Notes: a model not told the origin generated them from the letters alone. A stretch of 64,000 nucleotides of DNA from Nocardioides humi (GCF_006494775.1 NZ_CP041146.1:3410001-3474000), one strand, 5' to 3'; positions 18,915 through 30,891 are shown, counted from the first letter of the stretch. Translations and numbers: made by a program.

Positions 18915-21900
18915 TGAACGACCTGATCGCCGACGTCTGGCCGCTCGCGCCGCTCCAGTCCGGCCTGCTCTTCCACGCCGTGGGGGACGAGTCCGCGCTC
19001 GACGTCTACACGATGCAGTCGACGTACGCCTTCCCCGGCGGTGTCGACGCCGCTGCGCTGGAGCGCGCCTGCGGCTCGCTGCTGGAGCGCCACGCCAACC
19101 TGCGCGCGGGCTTCTCCCACGAGCGGTTCGAGGTGCCGGTGCAGTTCATCCCGACCGCGGTCACCGTGCCGTGGCGGGCGGTCACCCTCGACGCGGCGAG
19201 CCCCGAGGAGGAGACCCGGCGGCTGGAGGCGGTGCAGCGCGAGGAGCGCCAGCGGCGCTTCGACCTGGACCGGCCGCCGCTGATCAGGTTCGTGCTCGTG
19301 ACGACGCCGTCCGGTGCGGCGTACCTCGTCGTCACCAACCACCACATCCTCGTCGACGGCTGGTCCGACGCGCTGCTCGTCGTCGAGCTGCTGCGCCACT
19401 ACCGCGCCGGCGGGCGCGACGAGAGCCTGCCGCCGGCGCCGCAGTTCCGCGACTACCTCGCCTGGCTCAAGGCCCAGGACGCCGGCGCCGCCGAGGCGGC
19501 CTGGCGCGGAGCGCTGTCCGGGCTCACCGAGGGCACCCTCGTCGGCGAGCGGCCCGACCACGACACCCTGCTGCCCGACGTCGTCGAGCGCGACCTCGAC
19601 CCCGAGCTGTCCGCGCGGGTCGTCGCCTGGGCGCGTGGGCACGGGCTGACCGTCAACTCGGTCTACGAGACCGTGTGGGCGCTGGTGCTGCGCACCCTCG
19701 TCGGCAGCGACGACATCGTCTTCGGCACCACCGTCTCCGGCCGCCCCGCCGACCTGCCCGGCGTCGAGGAGATGGTCGGGCTCTTCCTCAACACCGTGCC
19801 GCGGCGGGTGCAGGTCGACAACCGGATCGGTACGGCGGAGCAGGTACGCCGCGTGCACGACCAGCACGCCGACCTGATGGACCACCACCACGTCGGCCTC
19901 GGCTCGGTCCAGCAGTGGGCGGGCGTCGGCACCCTCTTCGACACGCTCTACGTCATGCGGAACACGCCGGAGGACGACGCCGCCTTCGACGAGCTGAGCA
20001 CCGCGGTCGGCCTCGCCGAGATCGACGGCGGCGACGCGACGCACTACCCGCTGACCTTCATCGTCCACCCGGGCGACCCGTACCGGCTGATCCTCAGCTA
20101 CCAGTCCGACCTCTGCACCGCCGAGCGCGCCGAGGGCCTGCTCGACCTCGCCGCGCGTCTGCTGGCCGGGCTGGTCGACGGGGCGCCGGGCCGCACCGTC
20201 GCCGACCTCGAGGGGTACGACGCCGCGGCCTACGACGCCTTCCTCGCGCCGGGTCGCGGCGAGCAGCGGGACCTGCCGCCGGAGTCGCTGGTCGCCCTGC
20301 TGGAGCGGACCTGCCGCCAGCACCCGGACCGGACCGCGCTGGTGTGCGGGCCGGACCGTCGTACTTTCGGCGAGCTGTGGGGCCAGGTCGCCGGCGTGGC
20401 GACCGCCCTGCGCGACCAGGGCATCGGCCCCGGCGACCTGGTGGCACTCTCCCTGCCGCGGGGCAACGACTTCGTGGCCGCGCTCTTCGGCGTGCTCGCG
20501 GCCGGCGCGGCGTACGTCCCGCTCGACCCGCAGCAGCCCGCCGGTCGGCACCGGGCGATCCTCGACGCGGCGGGCGTACGGACGGTGCTCTCCGAGATCG
20601 ACGTCCCCGCCGCTGACGCCTCGGCCGAGGGGCTGCACCCCGCCTACCGGCACGACGACCTCGCCTACGTCATGTTCACCTCCGGCTCCACCGGCGCGCC
20701 CAAGGGCGTGGCGATCGAGCACCGCGGCCTGGTCAACATGCTGCACAACCACCGCCGCCGGATCTTCGAGCCCGCGATCGCGTCGCAGGGGTGGCGCACC
20801 TTGAAGGTGGCGCACACGGTCTCCTTCGCCTTCGACATGTCATGGGAGGAGCTGCTCTGGCTCACTGACGGCCACGAGGTGCATGTCCTCGACGAGGAGC
20901 TGCGGCGTGACGCAGCCGCCATGACGGCGTACGTCGCGGACACCCGGATCGACGTCGTCAACGTGACTCCGTCGGTGTGCGGCGCGCTGCTCGCGCACGG
21001 CCTGCTCGACGACACGGCCGCGCACCGGCCCTGCCTCGTGCTCCTCGGCGGCGAGGCCGTCACCGACGACGTGTGGGCGCAGCTCGTCAACGCGCCCGAC
21101 GTGCTCGGCTACAACCTCTACGGCCCGACCGAGTACACGATCAACACCCTCGGCGGCGGCACCGACGACAGCCGGACCCCGATCGTCGGCGGGCCGATCG
21201 AGAACACCGACGTCTACGTCCTCGACTCCACCCTGCGGCCGGTCGCGGACGGCACGCCCGGCGAGCTGTACGTCAACGGCGTCGGCCTGGCCCGCGGCTA
21301 CCACGGCCAGGCGGGGCTGACCGCGGACCGCTTCGTCGCCGACCCGTACGGCGCGCCCGGCTCCCGGATGTACCGCACCGGCGACGTGGTCCGCCGCCGT
21401 CCGGCAGCCGAGGGTGGGCAGCTCGACTTCATCGGCCGCAGCGACGACCAGGTGAAGATCCGCGGCTACCGCGTCGAGCCCGGCGAGGTGCAGGCCGCGC
21501 TGGCCCGGCTCGACGGCGTCGCCCAGGCCGCGGTCGCGGCCCGGCGGATCCCGGGTGGCCCGCTCGCGCTGATCGGCTACGTCGTCGCCGCGGCCGGCAC
21601 CGACCTGTCCGGCGAGGCGTCCCTCGACGCGCTGCGCTCCCGGCTGCGCGCGGTGCTGCCGGACCACATGGTGCCGACGGCGATCCTCGCCGTCCCGGAG
21701 ATCCCGCTGACCTCCAACACCAAGCTCGACGTCGCGGCGCTCCCGCTGCCCGACCTCCGCCGAGGTGAGGGGCGGGCGCCGAGGACCGACGTCGAGCGCG
21801 GCCTGTGCGAGATCTTCGCGCAGGTGCTCGGCGTCGAGAGCGTCACCATCGACGACGACTTCCACGCCCTCGGCGGGCACTCCCTGCTCGCGATGCGCGC

Positions 21901-22861
21901 CGTCGGCCTGATCCGCACCCGGTACGACGTCGCGCTCAGCGTCGCCACGCTCACCGCCGCCCCGACCCCGGCGCTCCTCGCCGAGCGGCTCGGCGGCGAC
22001 GACTTCGACCCGTTCGCACCGCTCCTGCGGCTGGGCAAGGCCGCCCGCGGCAGCACGCTCGCGCCGCTGGTCCTCGTGCACCCGGCCGGCGGGCTCGGCT
22101 GGTCCTTCGCGGGGCTCGCCGCCCAGCTCGGCACCGGCCGGGCGTCGTACGCGGTCCAGTCGCCGCGACTCCAGGGCGCCGACGCCACCGGGCTGCCGGC
22201 CGACCTCACGGCGTACCGCGACCACGTCCTGCGGCTGCTCGCCCCCGTCGTCGGCGACGCGGTGCACCTCGTGGGCTGGTCGTTCGGCGCCCACGTCGCG
22301 CACCTGGTGGCCGGCGAGCTCGAGCGGCGCGGGGTCCGCGTCGCGTCGCTGAGCCTGCTCGACGCCGTACCCGTCGATCCGGCCGTCGGTCCGCTCGACC
22401 CGGAGGCCGACCCGGAGGCCGCACGCATGCTGGAGCAGGAGGCGCTCCGCTTCCTGCTCGCCACCTCCGGGCGCGACCTGCCGGAGTGGCTCGAGGAGCC
22501 CTACGACGTGGACGACGTGCTGGAGTTCCTCGGCGAGGGCACCAGCGCGTGGGCGGCCTTCGAGCGTGACCACCTGGCGGCGATCCACGCGACCTACCAG
22601 TACAGCGTCGGCCTGCTCGGCACCGATGGAGCGGGCGACTACCCCAAGGTGGCCGCCCCGACGTACGTCTTCACGGCCTGGGACGGCCCTGACGGCGACC
22701 GGGAGCGCCAGCTCGAGGGCTGGCGCCGGTACGCCGTGGGGCCGATCGCCCAGCACGTCGTGGACGCCGGCCACCACGAGATGACCACCCCCGCCTCGAC
22801 GTCCCGGATCGCCGCCGTGCTCCGGAGCGCGTTCGAGCAGCGAGAAGGAGAACAGCGATGA
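18914..22861 (+). CDS. NRPS 3: C-A-T-TE, predicted hydroxyornithine module and release
   Basis: This intact 1315-aa protein has C (18930-20220, HHILVDG), A (20290-21750, [18 protein letters not shown]), T (21790-22000, LGGHSLL) and a C-terminal thioesterase (22060-22850, GWSFGAH with a late His in DAGHHEM). Aligned by eye to the GrsA pocket, the code reads D-M-E-N-L-G-L-I-N. This is the signature I know for ornithine or N5-hydroxyornithine in actinobacterial siderophore NRPSs. The thioesterase should release the chain, possibly by cyclising hydroxyornithine. The ATG overlaps the previous stop (TGATG). Confidence 0.92.
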   Translation: MNDLIADVWPLAPLQSGLLFHAVGDESALDVYTMQSTYAFPGGVDAAALERACGSLLERHANLRAGFSHERFEVPVQFIPTAVTVPWRAVTLDAASPEEETRRLEAVQREERQRRFDLDRPPLIRFVLVTTPSGAAYLVVTNHHILVDGWSDALLVVELLRHYRAGGRDESLPPAPQFRDYLAWLKAQDAGAAEAAWRGALSGLTEGTLVGERPDHDTLLPDVVERDLDPELSARVVAWARGHGLTVNSVYETVWALVLRTLVGSDDIVFGTTVSGRPADLPGVEEMVGLFLNTVPRRVQVDNRIGTAEQVRRVHDQHADLMDHHHVGLGSVQQWAGVGTLFDTLYVMRNTPEDDAAFDELSTAVGLAEIDGGDATHYPLTFIVHPGDPYRLILSYQSDLCTAERAEGLLDLAARLLAGLVDGAPGRTVADLEGYDAAAYDAFLAPGRGEQRDLPPESLVALLERTCRQHPDRTALVCGPDRRTFGELWGQVAGVATALRDQGIGPGDLVALSLPRGNDFVAALFGVLAAGAAYVPLDPQQPAGRHRAILDAAGVRTVLSEIDVPAADASAEGLHPAYRHDDLAYVMFTSGSTGAPKGVAIEHRGLVNMLHNHRRRIFEPAIASQGWRTLKVAHTVSFAFDMSWEELLWLTDGHEVHVLDEELRRDAAAMTAYVADTRIDVVNVTPSVCGALLAHGLLDDTAAHRPCLVLLGGEAVTDDVWAQLVNAPDVLGYNLYGPTEYTINTLGGGTDDSRTPIVGGPIENTDVYVLDSTLRPVADGTPGELYVNGVGLARGYHGQAGLTADRFVADPYGAPGSRMYRTGDVVRRRPAAEGGQLDFIGRSDDQVKIRGYRVEPGEVQAALARLDGVAQAAVAARRIPGGPLALIGYVVAAAGTDLSGEASLDALRSRLRAVLPDHMVPTAILAVPEIPLTSNTKLDVAALPLPDLRRGEGRAPRTDVERGLCEIFAQVLGVESVTIDDDFHALGGHSLLAMRAVGLIRTRYDVALSVATLTAAPTPALLAERLGGDDFDPFAPLLRLGKAARGSTLAPLVLVHPAGGLGWSFAGLAAQLGTGRASYAVQSPRLQGADATGLPADLTAYRDHVLRLLAPVVGDAVHLVGWSFGAHVAHLVAGELERRGVRVASLSLLDAVPVDPAVGPLDPEADPEAARMLEQEALRFLLATSGRDLPEWLEEPYDVDDVLEFLGEGTSAWAAFERDHLAAIHATYQYSVGLLGTDGAGDYPKVAAPTYVFTAWDGPDGDRERQLEGWRRYAVGPIAQHVVDAGHHEMTTPASTSRIAAVLRSAFEQREGEQR

Positions 22862-23058
22862 ACCCGTTCGACGACGACAGCGCCGAGTTCCACGTGCTGC
22901 GCAACGACGAGGACCAGCACAGCCTCTGGCCGACCTTCCGGGAGGTCCCGGCCGGCTGGACCAGCGTGCACGGGCCGGTCCCGCGCGCCGAGGCGCTGAC
23001 CTGGGTCGACGAGAACTGGAGCGACCTGCGCCCGCTGAGCGCCCGCGGCACCCCGTGA
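22858..23058 (+). CDS. mbtH: MbtH-like NRPS chaperone
   Basis: This 66-aa protein begins MNPFDDD and shows the family pattern: NxExQxSLWP-like ([10 protein letters not shown]), then VPAGW and [11 protein letters not shown] with conserved tryptophans. MbtH proteins bind adenylation domains and allow their folding or activity. The gene overlaps NRPS 3 and the exporter by 4 bp on each side, so it should serve the three NRPSs here. Confidence 0.95.
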   Translation: MNPFDDDSAEFHVLRNDEDQHSLWPTFREVPAGWTSVHGPVPRAEALTWVDENWSDLRPLSARGTP

Positions 23059-24410
23059 AGCTGATCTCGGTGCTTCGGGGGCTCGTCGACTGGTCGGCCC
23101 TGGCCATCGACCTGCGCCCGCTGCGGGAGAACCGCCAGTTCCGGCTGCTGTTCACCGGCCGCCTGGTGTCCCTGGCCGGGCTCGGGATGCTGATGGTCGT
23201 CTTCTCCTGGCAGATCTACGAGCTCACCGGCTCGTCGCTGCAGGTGGCCCTCGTCAACGCGACCCTCGGCGTCGCGGCCTTCGCCGGCAGCCTGGTCGGC
23301 GGGGTCCAGGCCGACCGCGCGGACCGGCGCCGCCTCATCGTGTGGTCGCGCACTGCAGCGGTGCTCGGCTTCGTCGCGCTCGCCGTCAACGCCTCGCTGC
23401 CCGAGCCCTCGGTGGCCGTGCTCTACGTCGTCGCGCTCTGGGACGGCGTCGCGGGCGGGTTCAGCTCGACAGCGCTCGCCGCCGCCGTACCCGCTGTGCT
23501 GACCCGGCGCCAGATCCCTGCCTCCGGCGCGCTGATGGCGATCAGCATCGACGTCGGCTCGGTCGTCGCGCCGCTGCTCGCCGGCGTGCTGCTCGCGGTC
23601 GGCAGCGCCGCGCTCGTCTACTGGGTCGTCGTCGCGGTCAGCCTGCTCAGCCTGGTGTTCCTGCTGGGGCTGCGGCCGATCGTGCCGACGGCCGACGAGT
23701 CCGGGCCCGACGACTCCGCCGGGCTCTGGCCCGACCTCGTCGCCGGCGTCCGCTACGCCGCGGGCGACCGGATCGTCGGCGGCGTGCTGCTGCTGGGCTT
23801 CGTGCAGATCCTGTTCGCGTCGCCGTACGTGCTGATCCCGGAGTTCATCACCGACGACCTCGGCGGCGGCCCGACCGCCCTCGGCCTGGTCTACAGCGCG
23901 CCGGCCGCCGGCGCGCTGGTCGCCACCCTGCTCAGCGGCTGGACCGGCCGGGTACGACGGATCGGGCGGGTCCAGTTCATCGTCTTCACCGCCGCCTGCC
24001 TGGCCGTCGCGGGCTTCGGCGCGGCGCCGGCACTCTGGGTCGCGGTCGTCGCGATGGCCGTCGTGGGAGCGATGGACGTGCTCGCCGAGGTGGTCCGGTT
24101 CACCATCCTGTCCGAGCGCACGCCCGACCACCTGCGCGGCCGGGTTGCCAGCCTCTGGTCCGCGCAGGGCACCGTCGGCGAGACCCTCGGCGGACCGGCG
24201 CTGTCCCTGCTCGCCCGGCCGCTCGGCGCCGGCGGCGCGATCGCGGCCGGCGGCCTGATCGGCGCGGCCGCGACCGCCGCGCTGTGGGCCGGTCTGGCGC
24301 CGCTGCGCACCCTGACCCGCGAGCCGGACGACTTCGACGAGCCCGACGAGGTCGATGAAGCTGCCGCCGGCATCCCGGCGGAGACGACGATGGAGGAGAT
24401 GCCCCGATGA
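23055..24410 (+). CDS. MFS siderophore exporter (EntS-like)
   Basis: This 451-aa membrane protein has about 12 hydrophobic segments and the MFS loop pattern [13 protein letters not shown] after the second/third helix. It resembles EntS-type exporters (residues 25-430) and should secrete the finished siderophore. The acidic C-terminal tail lies in the cytoplasm. GTG at 23055 overlaps the mbtH stop codon. Confidence 0.85.
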   Translation: MKLISVLRGLVDWSALAIDLRPLRENRQFRLLFTGRLVSLAGLGMLMVVFSWQIYELTGSSLQVALVNATLGVAAFAGSLVGGVQADRADRRRLIVWSRTAAVLGFVALAVNASLPEPSVAVLYVVALWDGVAGGFSSTALAAAVPAVLTRRQIPASGALMAISIDVGSVVAPLLAGVLLAVGSAALVYWVVVAVSLLSLVFLLGLRPIVPTADESGPDDSAGLWPDLVAGVRYAAGDRIVGGVLLLGFVQILFASPYVLIPEFITDDLGGGPTALGLVYSAPAAGALVATLLSGWTGRVRRIGRVQFIVFTAACLAVAGFGAAPALWVAVVAMAVVGAMDVLAEVVRFTILSERTPDHLRGRVASLWSAQGTVGETLGGPALSLLARPLGAGGAIAAGGLIGAAATAALWAGLAPLRTLTREPDDFDEPDEVDEAAAGIPAETTMEEMPR

Positions 24411-25294
24411 CCGAGAGCACCGTGCTCGAGCCGGTTCCCGAGGAGGAGACCGACCGGATCGCGCTGTACCACCACCCGCTGAAGCCGCGGGTCCTCACCG
24501 TCACCGCGGTGACCAGGCTCAGCCCGGTCATGGCGCGGGTGCGCTTCACGGGCCCCGACCTGGCCGACTTCGTCACCGTCGCCGCCGAGGACCACGTCAA
24601 GCTCTTCTTCGACACCGACGAGGCCGGCGAGCCGCTGCTGCCTGCCGTCGAGGACGACAGGTGGGCGGGCGGGCGCGAGCTCACCTTCCGCGACTACACC
24701 GTGCGCGCCTTCGACCGGGAGACGCTGTCCCTCGACATCGACTTCGTGCTGCACGACCACGGCGTCGCCGGGTCGTGGGCCGCCACCGCCGAGCCGGGCA
24801 TGCGCCTCGGAGCGCTGGGCCCGCGCGGCTCGTTCCGGGTCAAGGACGTCTTCGACTGGTACCTCCTCGCCGTCGACGAGACCGCCCTCCCCGCCGCCGC
24901 CCGGTGGCTGGAGTCGCTGCGCCCGGAGGCCCGGGCGTTCGTGTACGTCGAGGTGGACGGCCCCGAGGCCGAGCTGCCGCTGTTCAGCCCGGCCGGCCTG
25001 GAGGTCACCTGGCTGCACCGCGGCGGCCGCCCGGCCGGCAGCACCGACCTGATCGAGCGGGCCGTCCGCGGGTTCGACCGCCCGGAGGGCTCCGGCTTCA
25101 CCTGGGTGGCCGGCGAGACGCTGTCGATCAAGCCGCTGCGCCGGTTCCTCAAGAACGAGCTCGGCCTGGACCGCGACGACTACGACGTCGACGGCTACTG
25201 GCGCCGCGGCGAGGCCAACCACGACCACCACGAGGACGACGAGGGCGAGGAGGGCGAGGAGGGCCAGGACGAGGGCCCGCTCGGCGAGGAATGA
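24407..25294 (+). CDS. Siderophore-interacting protein, ferric-siderophore reductase (SIP/ViuB family)
   Basis: This 295-aa protein has an FAD-binding region (LKPRVLTVTAVTRLSP through VTVAAEDHVKLFF and RDYTVRAFD) and the C-terminal SIP NAD(P)H domain ending GYWRRGEANHDHHEDD. It should reduce the imported ferric siderophore to release iron in the cytoplasm. The last 25 or so residues form an unusual Glu/Asp/Gly tail with a short His cluster, which may bind metal or be disordered. ATG overlaps the exporter stop. Confidence 0.9.
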   Translation: MTESTVLEPVPEEETDRIALYHHPLKPRVLTVTAVTRLSPVMARVRFTGPDLADFVTVAAEDHVKLFFDTDEAGEPLLPAVEDDRWAGGRELTFRDYTVRAFDRETLSLDIDFVLHDHGVAGSWAATAEPGMRLGALGPRGSFRVKDVFDWYLLAVDETALPAAARWLESLRPEARAFVYVEVDGPEAELPLFSPAGLEVTWLHRGGRPAGSTDLIERAVRGFDRPEGSGFTWVAGETLSIKPLRRFLKNELGLDRDDYDVDGYWRRGEANHDHHEDDEGEEGEEGQDEGPLGEE

Positions 25295-26352
25295 CCGCTG
25301 CACCGACGAACGCCCCGGCCGCGGCGCCCGCCGACGTCGTACCCGTCCTGAGGGCACACCCGAGGCCGATGGCCCACCGCTGGTGGGCCGTCGGCCTGCT
25401 GGCGCTGCTCGGGTGCCTCGTCGTGGCGAGCCTCTTCGTCGGCTCCGAGTCGCTGTCGCCCGCGCGGGTCTGGGCCTCGCTGACCGGGAGCGGAGCGTCC
25501 GACGAGGACGCCATCGTGCACGGGCTGCGGGTGCCGCGGACGGTCCTCGGCGTGCTGCTCGGCGCCGCGCTCGGCCTCGCCGGCGCGCTCAGCCAGGAGC
25601 ACACCCGCAACCCGCTCGCCGACCCCGGACTGCTCGGCGTCACCGCCGGGGCCGCGACCGGCGTCGTGGTGGCGATCATGGCGTTCGGGCTGACCTCGGT
25701 GGGGGAGTACCTCTGGTTCGCGCTCGCCGGCGCCCTGCTCGCGGCCTTCCTGGTGCTCGGCATCGCCGCCCGGATCACCGTCTTCGTGGCCGCCACGACC
25801 GTGGTGCTGACCGGCTCCATCGTGACCGCGCTGCTCGGCTCGATCTCGTCGATCGCGGTGCTGCTCGACCGCACGGTCGCCGACGTCTTCCGGTACTGGA
25901 CCGTCGGCTCGCTCGCCGGCCGCGACTTCGGCGTCGTCGGCTCGGTCACCCCGCTGCTCGCGATCGGGCTGGTGCTCGCCGCGCTCAACCTGCCCGCGCT
26001 CAACCCGCTCGCGCTCGGCGACGTCAGCGCGCAGAGCCTCGGCCGCAATGTCGGCAGGGACCGGCTGATCGGCCTGACGTCGGTGGCCTGCCTCGCCGCG
26101 GCAGCCACCGCGGCCTGCGGGTCGGTGGCCTTCCTCGGGCTGCTGGTGCCGCACGTCGCGCGTACCCTCGCCGGCGCGAACCGCACCTGGGCCGCCGTCC
26201 TCTCCGTCCCCGTCGGCGGCTGCATCGTGTTGGTCGCCGACATGGCGGGCCGGGTCATGCTCGCCCACTCGGAGGTGCCGGTCGGGATCGTGCTGGCCCT
26301 CGTCGGCACGCCCGCGTTCGTGCTGATCGCCCGGCGGAAGGTCCACGAGTGA
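25291..26352 (+). CDS. FecCD-family siderophore permease
   Basis: This 353-aa protein with about 9-10 membrane segments has FecCD family motifs: LRVPRTVLGVLLGAALGLAGA, TRNPLADPGLLGVTAGA and VAFLGLLVPHVAR near the end. It should form half of the inner-membrane channel with the next gene and couple to the ATPase at 5804. The ATG overlaps the SIP gene stop. Confidence 0.93.
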   Translation: MTAAPTNAPAAAPADVVPVLRAHPRPMAHRWWAVGLLALLGCLVVASLFVGSESLSPARVWASLTGSGASDEDAIVHGLRVPRTVLGVLLGAALGLAGALSQEHTRNPLADPGLLGVTAGAATGVVVAIMAFGLTSVGEYLWFALAGALLAAFLVLGIAARITVFVAATTVVLTGSIVTALLGSISSIAVLLDRTVADVFRYWTVGSLAGRDFGVVGSVTPLLAIGLVLAALNLPALNPLALGDVSAQSLGRNVGRDRLIGLTSVACLAAAATAACGSVAFLGLLVPHVARTLAGANRTWAAVLSVPVGGCIVLVADMAGRVMLAHSEVPVGIVLALVGTPAFVLIARRKVHE

Positions 26353-27388
26353 GCAGCACCCCCGTCGCGGTGCTCGCCCGTCGCCGGCAGCTCACCGAGG
26401 CCGCCGTGGCGACCGCCCTGGTGCTGCTCGCCGCCGGTCTGGTGCTGCTGTCGCTGTGCGCCGGCGAGGACTGGCTGACCCCTCGCGAGGTGTACGACGC
26501 CCTCGTCGCCCCGCTCGCCAACGCCGACAGCTTCCGGGTGGAGGAGGTGCGCGCCCCGCGTGCGTTCGGTGCCGTCGTCGCCGGCTTCGGGCTGGGCGTG
26601 GCGGGCGTGGTCACCCAGTCCGTGCTGCGCAACCCGCTCGCCAGCCCCGACATCATCGGCGTCACCGCCGGCGCGGGAGCCGCCGCCGTGGTGATCCTGG
26701 CCGGTGGCTCCGGCCTCGCCTTCGCGACCGGCGCTTCGCTGGCCACCGCCGCCGTCGCCGGCGGGCTGCTCGCCGGCGTGCTGGTGATCGCCCTCGCCTG
26801 GAGCCGCGACCCCGGCCGCCCGGGCCTGCGGCCCGGCCGCGTCGTCCTGGTCGGCCTCGGCGTCAACGCCGGCCTGGGCGCGCTGAGCTACTGGCTGCTG
26901 CTCCGCGCCGACGTACCGGACCTGACGGCCGCGCTGATCTGGCTCTCCGGCAGCCTCGGCCAGTCCTACTACGCCGTCTCCGTGCCCGCCGCCGTCGTGG
27001 TCGTCGTGGTGAGCGCCGTCCTCGTCACGAGCCAGCGCTGGCTGGGCCTGCTCCGCTTCGACGACGTCACCATCCGCTCGCTCGGCGTCGCCCCCGCCCG
27101 CGCGCAGCTGCTCCAGATCGCGCTCGCCGTCGTCGCCGCCTCCGCCGCGACCGCGGTCGGCGGCCCGATTGGCTTCGTCGCCTTCGTGGCCCCCAGATCG
27201 CCTGGCGGCTCACCCGCAGCGGCAGCCCGTCGCCCTTGACCGCCGGCCTCGTCGGCGCCGTGATCGTGCTCGCCGCCGACCTGCTCGGCCGCGTGGCCTT
27301 CCCGGTCAACCTGCCGGTCGGGCTGGTGACCGCCGCCTGCGGTGGGCCGTTCCTGCTGTGGCTGCTCGTGCGGGGCTCCCCGCGGTGA
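26349..27388 (+). CDS. FecCD-family siderophore permease, second subunit (frameshifted in this sequence)
   Basis: Family motifs include VRAPRAFGAVVAGFGLGVAG and RNPLASPDIIGVTAGAG. The frame breaks in the C run 27190-27194 at GFVAFVAP. One added C restores APQIAWRLTRSGSPSPL and a total of 346 aa. It pairs with the permease at 25291 and is the last gene of the siderophore operon. GTG at 26349 overlaps the preceding stop. Confidence 0.87.
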
Positions 27389-27401
27389 GCCGCTCTCCCC
27401 G

Positions 27402-27416
27402 GCTCGTCCGACGAGC
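27402..27416. terminator. Short inverted repeat between convergent operons
   Basis: GCTCGTC-C-GACGAGC is a perfect 7-bp inverted repeat with a one-base centre in the 42-bp gap between the siderophore operon and the convergent dehydrogenase gene. The one-base loop is not ideal and no T run follows, so it is only a weak candidate for transcription termination. Confidence 0.3.
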
Positions 27417-27430
27417 TCGACCGGTCGCGG

Positions 27431-28098
27431 TCAGCCGACCGCGATCACCCCGGCCACGAGAACCCCGGGCGGCAGGTCGAGCAGCCGCTCCCACGCACGG
27501 TCGTCGTATCCCATCACGGGACACGCGGCGAGCCCGAGCGAGGTCGCGACCAGGAGCGTGCTCTGCAGCGCCGCCCCGGCGTCGAGATGCAGGGTGCGGT
27601 AGTGGCGGGGCGGATAGCGCACGAGGGTGGAGTCGAGGTCGATGCCGAGCGCGAGCCAGACCGGAGCCCGGGCCGCGAAGGGCGGCTGGTCGAGTGCGGC
27701 GGCGAGGTACCCGGTCGGATCGCCGGCGCGTACCGCGGCCAGCCCGGGCAGGGGCAGGCGCAGGTCCGCACGATGCACGCCGGGCGCCAGCTCGCCCGGC
27801 CCGCGCACGACGAGGGAGGGGACGACCGAGGGCAGGCCACCCGCCCGCGGAGCGGTGCCGACCCCGAGGAGGAGCAGGCTCGCCAGGTCGGTGAGCGCAG
27901 GCTGGCGCCGCCCGAACGCGTAGCGCGAACGGCGCTCCAGCAGGACCTCCTGGAGCCCGCGGTCGACCCGTCGCGGCGGCGGCAGCCGGAGCGTCGTACC
28001 GCCAGGGGCGAGCGGAGGCAGCAGCGCGGGGTCGGGCTGTCGAGGGACGGCGGTCGCGTTGAGCGCGTCGTGGACGGCGCGGACCCGGGCGCGGTCGC

Positions 28099-28102
<4 letters not shown>
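27431..28102 (-). CDS. SagB-type FMN dehydrogenase (azoline oxidase) of the RiPP locus
   Basis: This 223-aa nitroreductase-fold protein carries the SagB/McbC pattern: LLERRSRYAFG, a short VPSLVVRG segment, then HLDAGAALQSTLLVATSLGL and a final VIAVG. In azole RiPP pathways this FMN enzyme (B protein) oxidises azolines to azoles. The ATG at 28102 overlaps the ATPase stop, so the enzyme is co-transcribed with the importer genes and not with the YcaO gene on the other strand. Generic nitroreductase is the alternative; the YcaO and C protein 4-6 kb away make the RiPP role likely. Confidence 0.78.
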
Positions 28103-28874
<772 letters not shown>

Positions 28875-28878
<4 letters not shown>

Positions 28879-29884
28879 GGGCGGTTCCCCCTGCGGACGA
28901 GGCTGATCAGGACGGGTGCGCCGACCAGCGCGGTGACCGCGCCGACCGGCACGCCGGCGATGTCGGTCGCGAGGCCGGGGAGCCGGACGGTCACCGAGAA
29001 CGCCGCCAGGTCGGCGAGGCTGAGCAGGACGGCGCCGAGCGTGGCGCTCACCGGGACGAGCAGCCGGTGGTCGGTGCCGACGAGGAGCCGGCCGACGTGG
29101 GGCGCGACCAGTCCGACGAAGGCGACGGCGCCCGCGGCGGCGATCGCGGCGGCCGCAGCGGTCACGGCGACCAGCAGGACGACCGCCAGGAACGGCCCCG
29201 TGCGCAGGCCGAGCCCGATGGCGGCCGGATCGCCGAGGGCCCAGACGTTGAGCCGCGAGGACAGGGCACATGCCAGGGGCAGCAGGACGGCCACCCACGG
29301 CCACAGCTGCGCCCAGTCGTGCGGTGTGCGGGCGTTGAGGGAGCCGATCAGCCACCGCAGCACCACGCCCATCGGTGCCGAGTCGACGACCAGGAGCAGC
29401 GAGGTCGCCGCCGAGAGCACGGCCCGAGCAGCACTCCGGCCACGGCCAGCGAGCGGCGCCCCACGGCGTACAGGATCGCGCCGGTCGCCAGCGCGCCGGC
29501 CAGGGCGGCCGGATAGGCCAGGGCATGGCCCGGCCACAGCACGAGGGAGCCGGTCACGGCCAGCGCTGCTCCGGCGCCGACGCCGGTGGTCGCGGGCTCG
29601 GCGAGCGGGTTGCGGACCACCGCCTGGACCAGCACGCCGGCCACGGCCAGCAGGGCCCCGGCGGCGAGCCCGACCAGGACCCGCGGGAGCCGGTAGTCGA
29701 GCACGATCACCTGGTACGCCGGATGGCTGGCGCGACCGGTCAGCGCCCGGAAGACCTCGCCGGCCGGCAGGTCGGAGCGGCCGATGAACAGATGGGCCAG
29801 CACGAGGGCGACGCCGGCCAGCACGCCGCCGGCCACCACGGCCCCGGCGCGTCCGGCCGGTCGCACCCGTCGCGCAGCCGTCAT
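28875..29884 (-). CDS. FecCD-family permease (frameshifted in this sequence)
   Basis: The N-terminal part shows LPRVLVGLAAGALLAVAGV and RNPLAEPATTGVGAGA. The C-terminal part shows VAFVGLVAPHVGRLL. The two halves lie in different frames. The break is at the three-base C run 29423-29425 (+ strand); one added base restores AGVLLGAVLSAATSLLL and a 336-aa protein. It should form an importer channel with the permease at 29881. ATG at 29884 overlaps that gene's stop codon. Confidence 0.86.
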
Positions 29885-30891
29885 CGGGGCACCGGCGCGG
29901 GCCGGCGGAGGAGAAGGAGCGCCGGGACGCCGACCAGTGTGGTGGCGATCCCGACCGGGATCTCGACCGGGTAGAGCAGCCGGCGCGAGGCGAGGTCGGC
30001 CGCCATCAGCAGCACGCCGCCGACCACCGCGACGAGCGGGAGCACGCGCCGTGTGCTCGTCGTACCGGTCATCCGCCGGGCGATGTGCGGCGCCAGCAGC
30101 GCCACGAAGGCGACCGGCCCGCAGACGGCGGCGACCGCCGCGGCGAGGACGGCCGCGATCGCGACTGCGAGGACCCGGGTCGGCGCCACGGGTACGCCCA
30201 GCCCCGCGGCGACGTCGTCGCCGAGGGTCAGCGCCTCGACCCGCCGGCGCAGCAGCCAGGCGACGGCGAGGCCGGCCGCGACGAACGGGAGCACGGTCAG
30301 CAGGTGGGGCCAGCCGCGGGCGGCCAGGCTGCCGAGCAGGTACCGGAAGAGGACGACCACATTGCCCTGTGTGCCGAGGCCGACGATCGCGACCACGAGA
30401 CCGCCGCACGCAGCGGACATCGCTGCGCCGACCAGGACCACGCCCGCGGGGTCGCGGGTGCGCCCGATCGCGAGCAGCACGAGGGTGCCGGCCACGAGGG
30501 CGCCGCCGAGCGCGAGCCACGGCTGGAGCGCGAGCGGGACGCCCAGGCCGAGGACGACGATCGTCGCGACCACGACGGCGGCGCCGGAGGAGACGCCCAG
30601 CAGCTCGGGGCCGGCGATGGGATTGCGCAGGGCGTCTTGCAGCAGCAGTCCGGCGACGCCGAGGCCGGCTCCGGCGACGAGGCCCAGCAGGGCGCGAGGG
30701 AGCCGGACCGCCGTGACCGTCACCCGCAGGGGGTGTTCCGGGTCCATCAGGGCCGCGACGGCGGTCGCGGGGCCGAGCGCCGGCTCGCCGAGGCACAGGG
30801 CGGCGAGGAGGCAGCACGCTGCGACGCAGACGACGATCCCGACGACGAGGCGGGTGCGACCGGTCGCTGTCGAATTGGGAATGATTATCAT
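29881..30891 (-). CDS. FecCD-family permease, first gene of the importer arm
   Basis: This 336-aa permease carries VRLPRALLGLVAGAGLGVAG, RNPIAGPELLGVSSGAA and VAFVALLAPHIARR. The chosen ATG at 30891 begins MIIIPNS and lies directly against the FUR-type box, so a bound repressor would cover the start region. The ribosome site is weak. A downstream start is possible but would remove residues before the first membrane helix. The gene is divergent from the binding protein. Confidence 0.87.
   Translation of the reverse strand: MIIIPNSTATGRTRLVVGIVVCVAACCLLAALCLGEPALGPATAVAALMDPEHPLRVTVTAVRLPRALLGLVAGAGLGVAGLLLQDALRNPIAGPELLGVSSGAAVVVATIVVLGLGVPLALQPWLALGGALVAGTLVLLAIGRTRDPAGVVLVGAAMSAACGGLVVAIVGLGTQGNVVVLFRYLLGSLAARGWPHLLTVLPFVAAGLAVAWLLRRRVEALTLGDDVAAGLGVPVAPTRVLAVAIAAVLAAAVAAVCGPVAFVALLAPHIARRMTGTTSTRRVLPLVAVVGGVLLMAADLASRRLLYPVEIPVGIATTLVGVPALLLLRRPAPVPR
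30876..30890. promoter_or_regulatory. FUR-family (Zur/Fur-like) box in divergent promoter
   Basis: On the - strand the 15 bases TGATAATCATTCCCA form an imperfect 7-1-7 palindrome. It matches the box at 31877 at 13 of 15 positions and fits the FUR-superfamily pattern (Fur TGATAATnATTATCA; actinobacterial Zur TGAAAATnATTTTCA, from memory). It lies between the permease (-) and the binding protein (+) and could control both. It is clearly different from the IdeR box at 140. Confidence 0.68.

Noticed and set aside
20840..23155. Long - strand open frames opposite the NRPS genes
   Set aside because: They mirror codon position bias of the + strand NRPS genes, have no family motifs and no ribosome sites.
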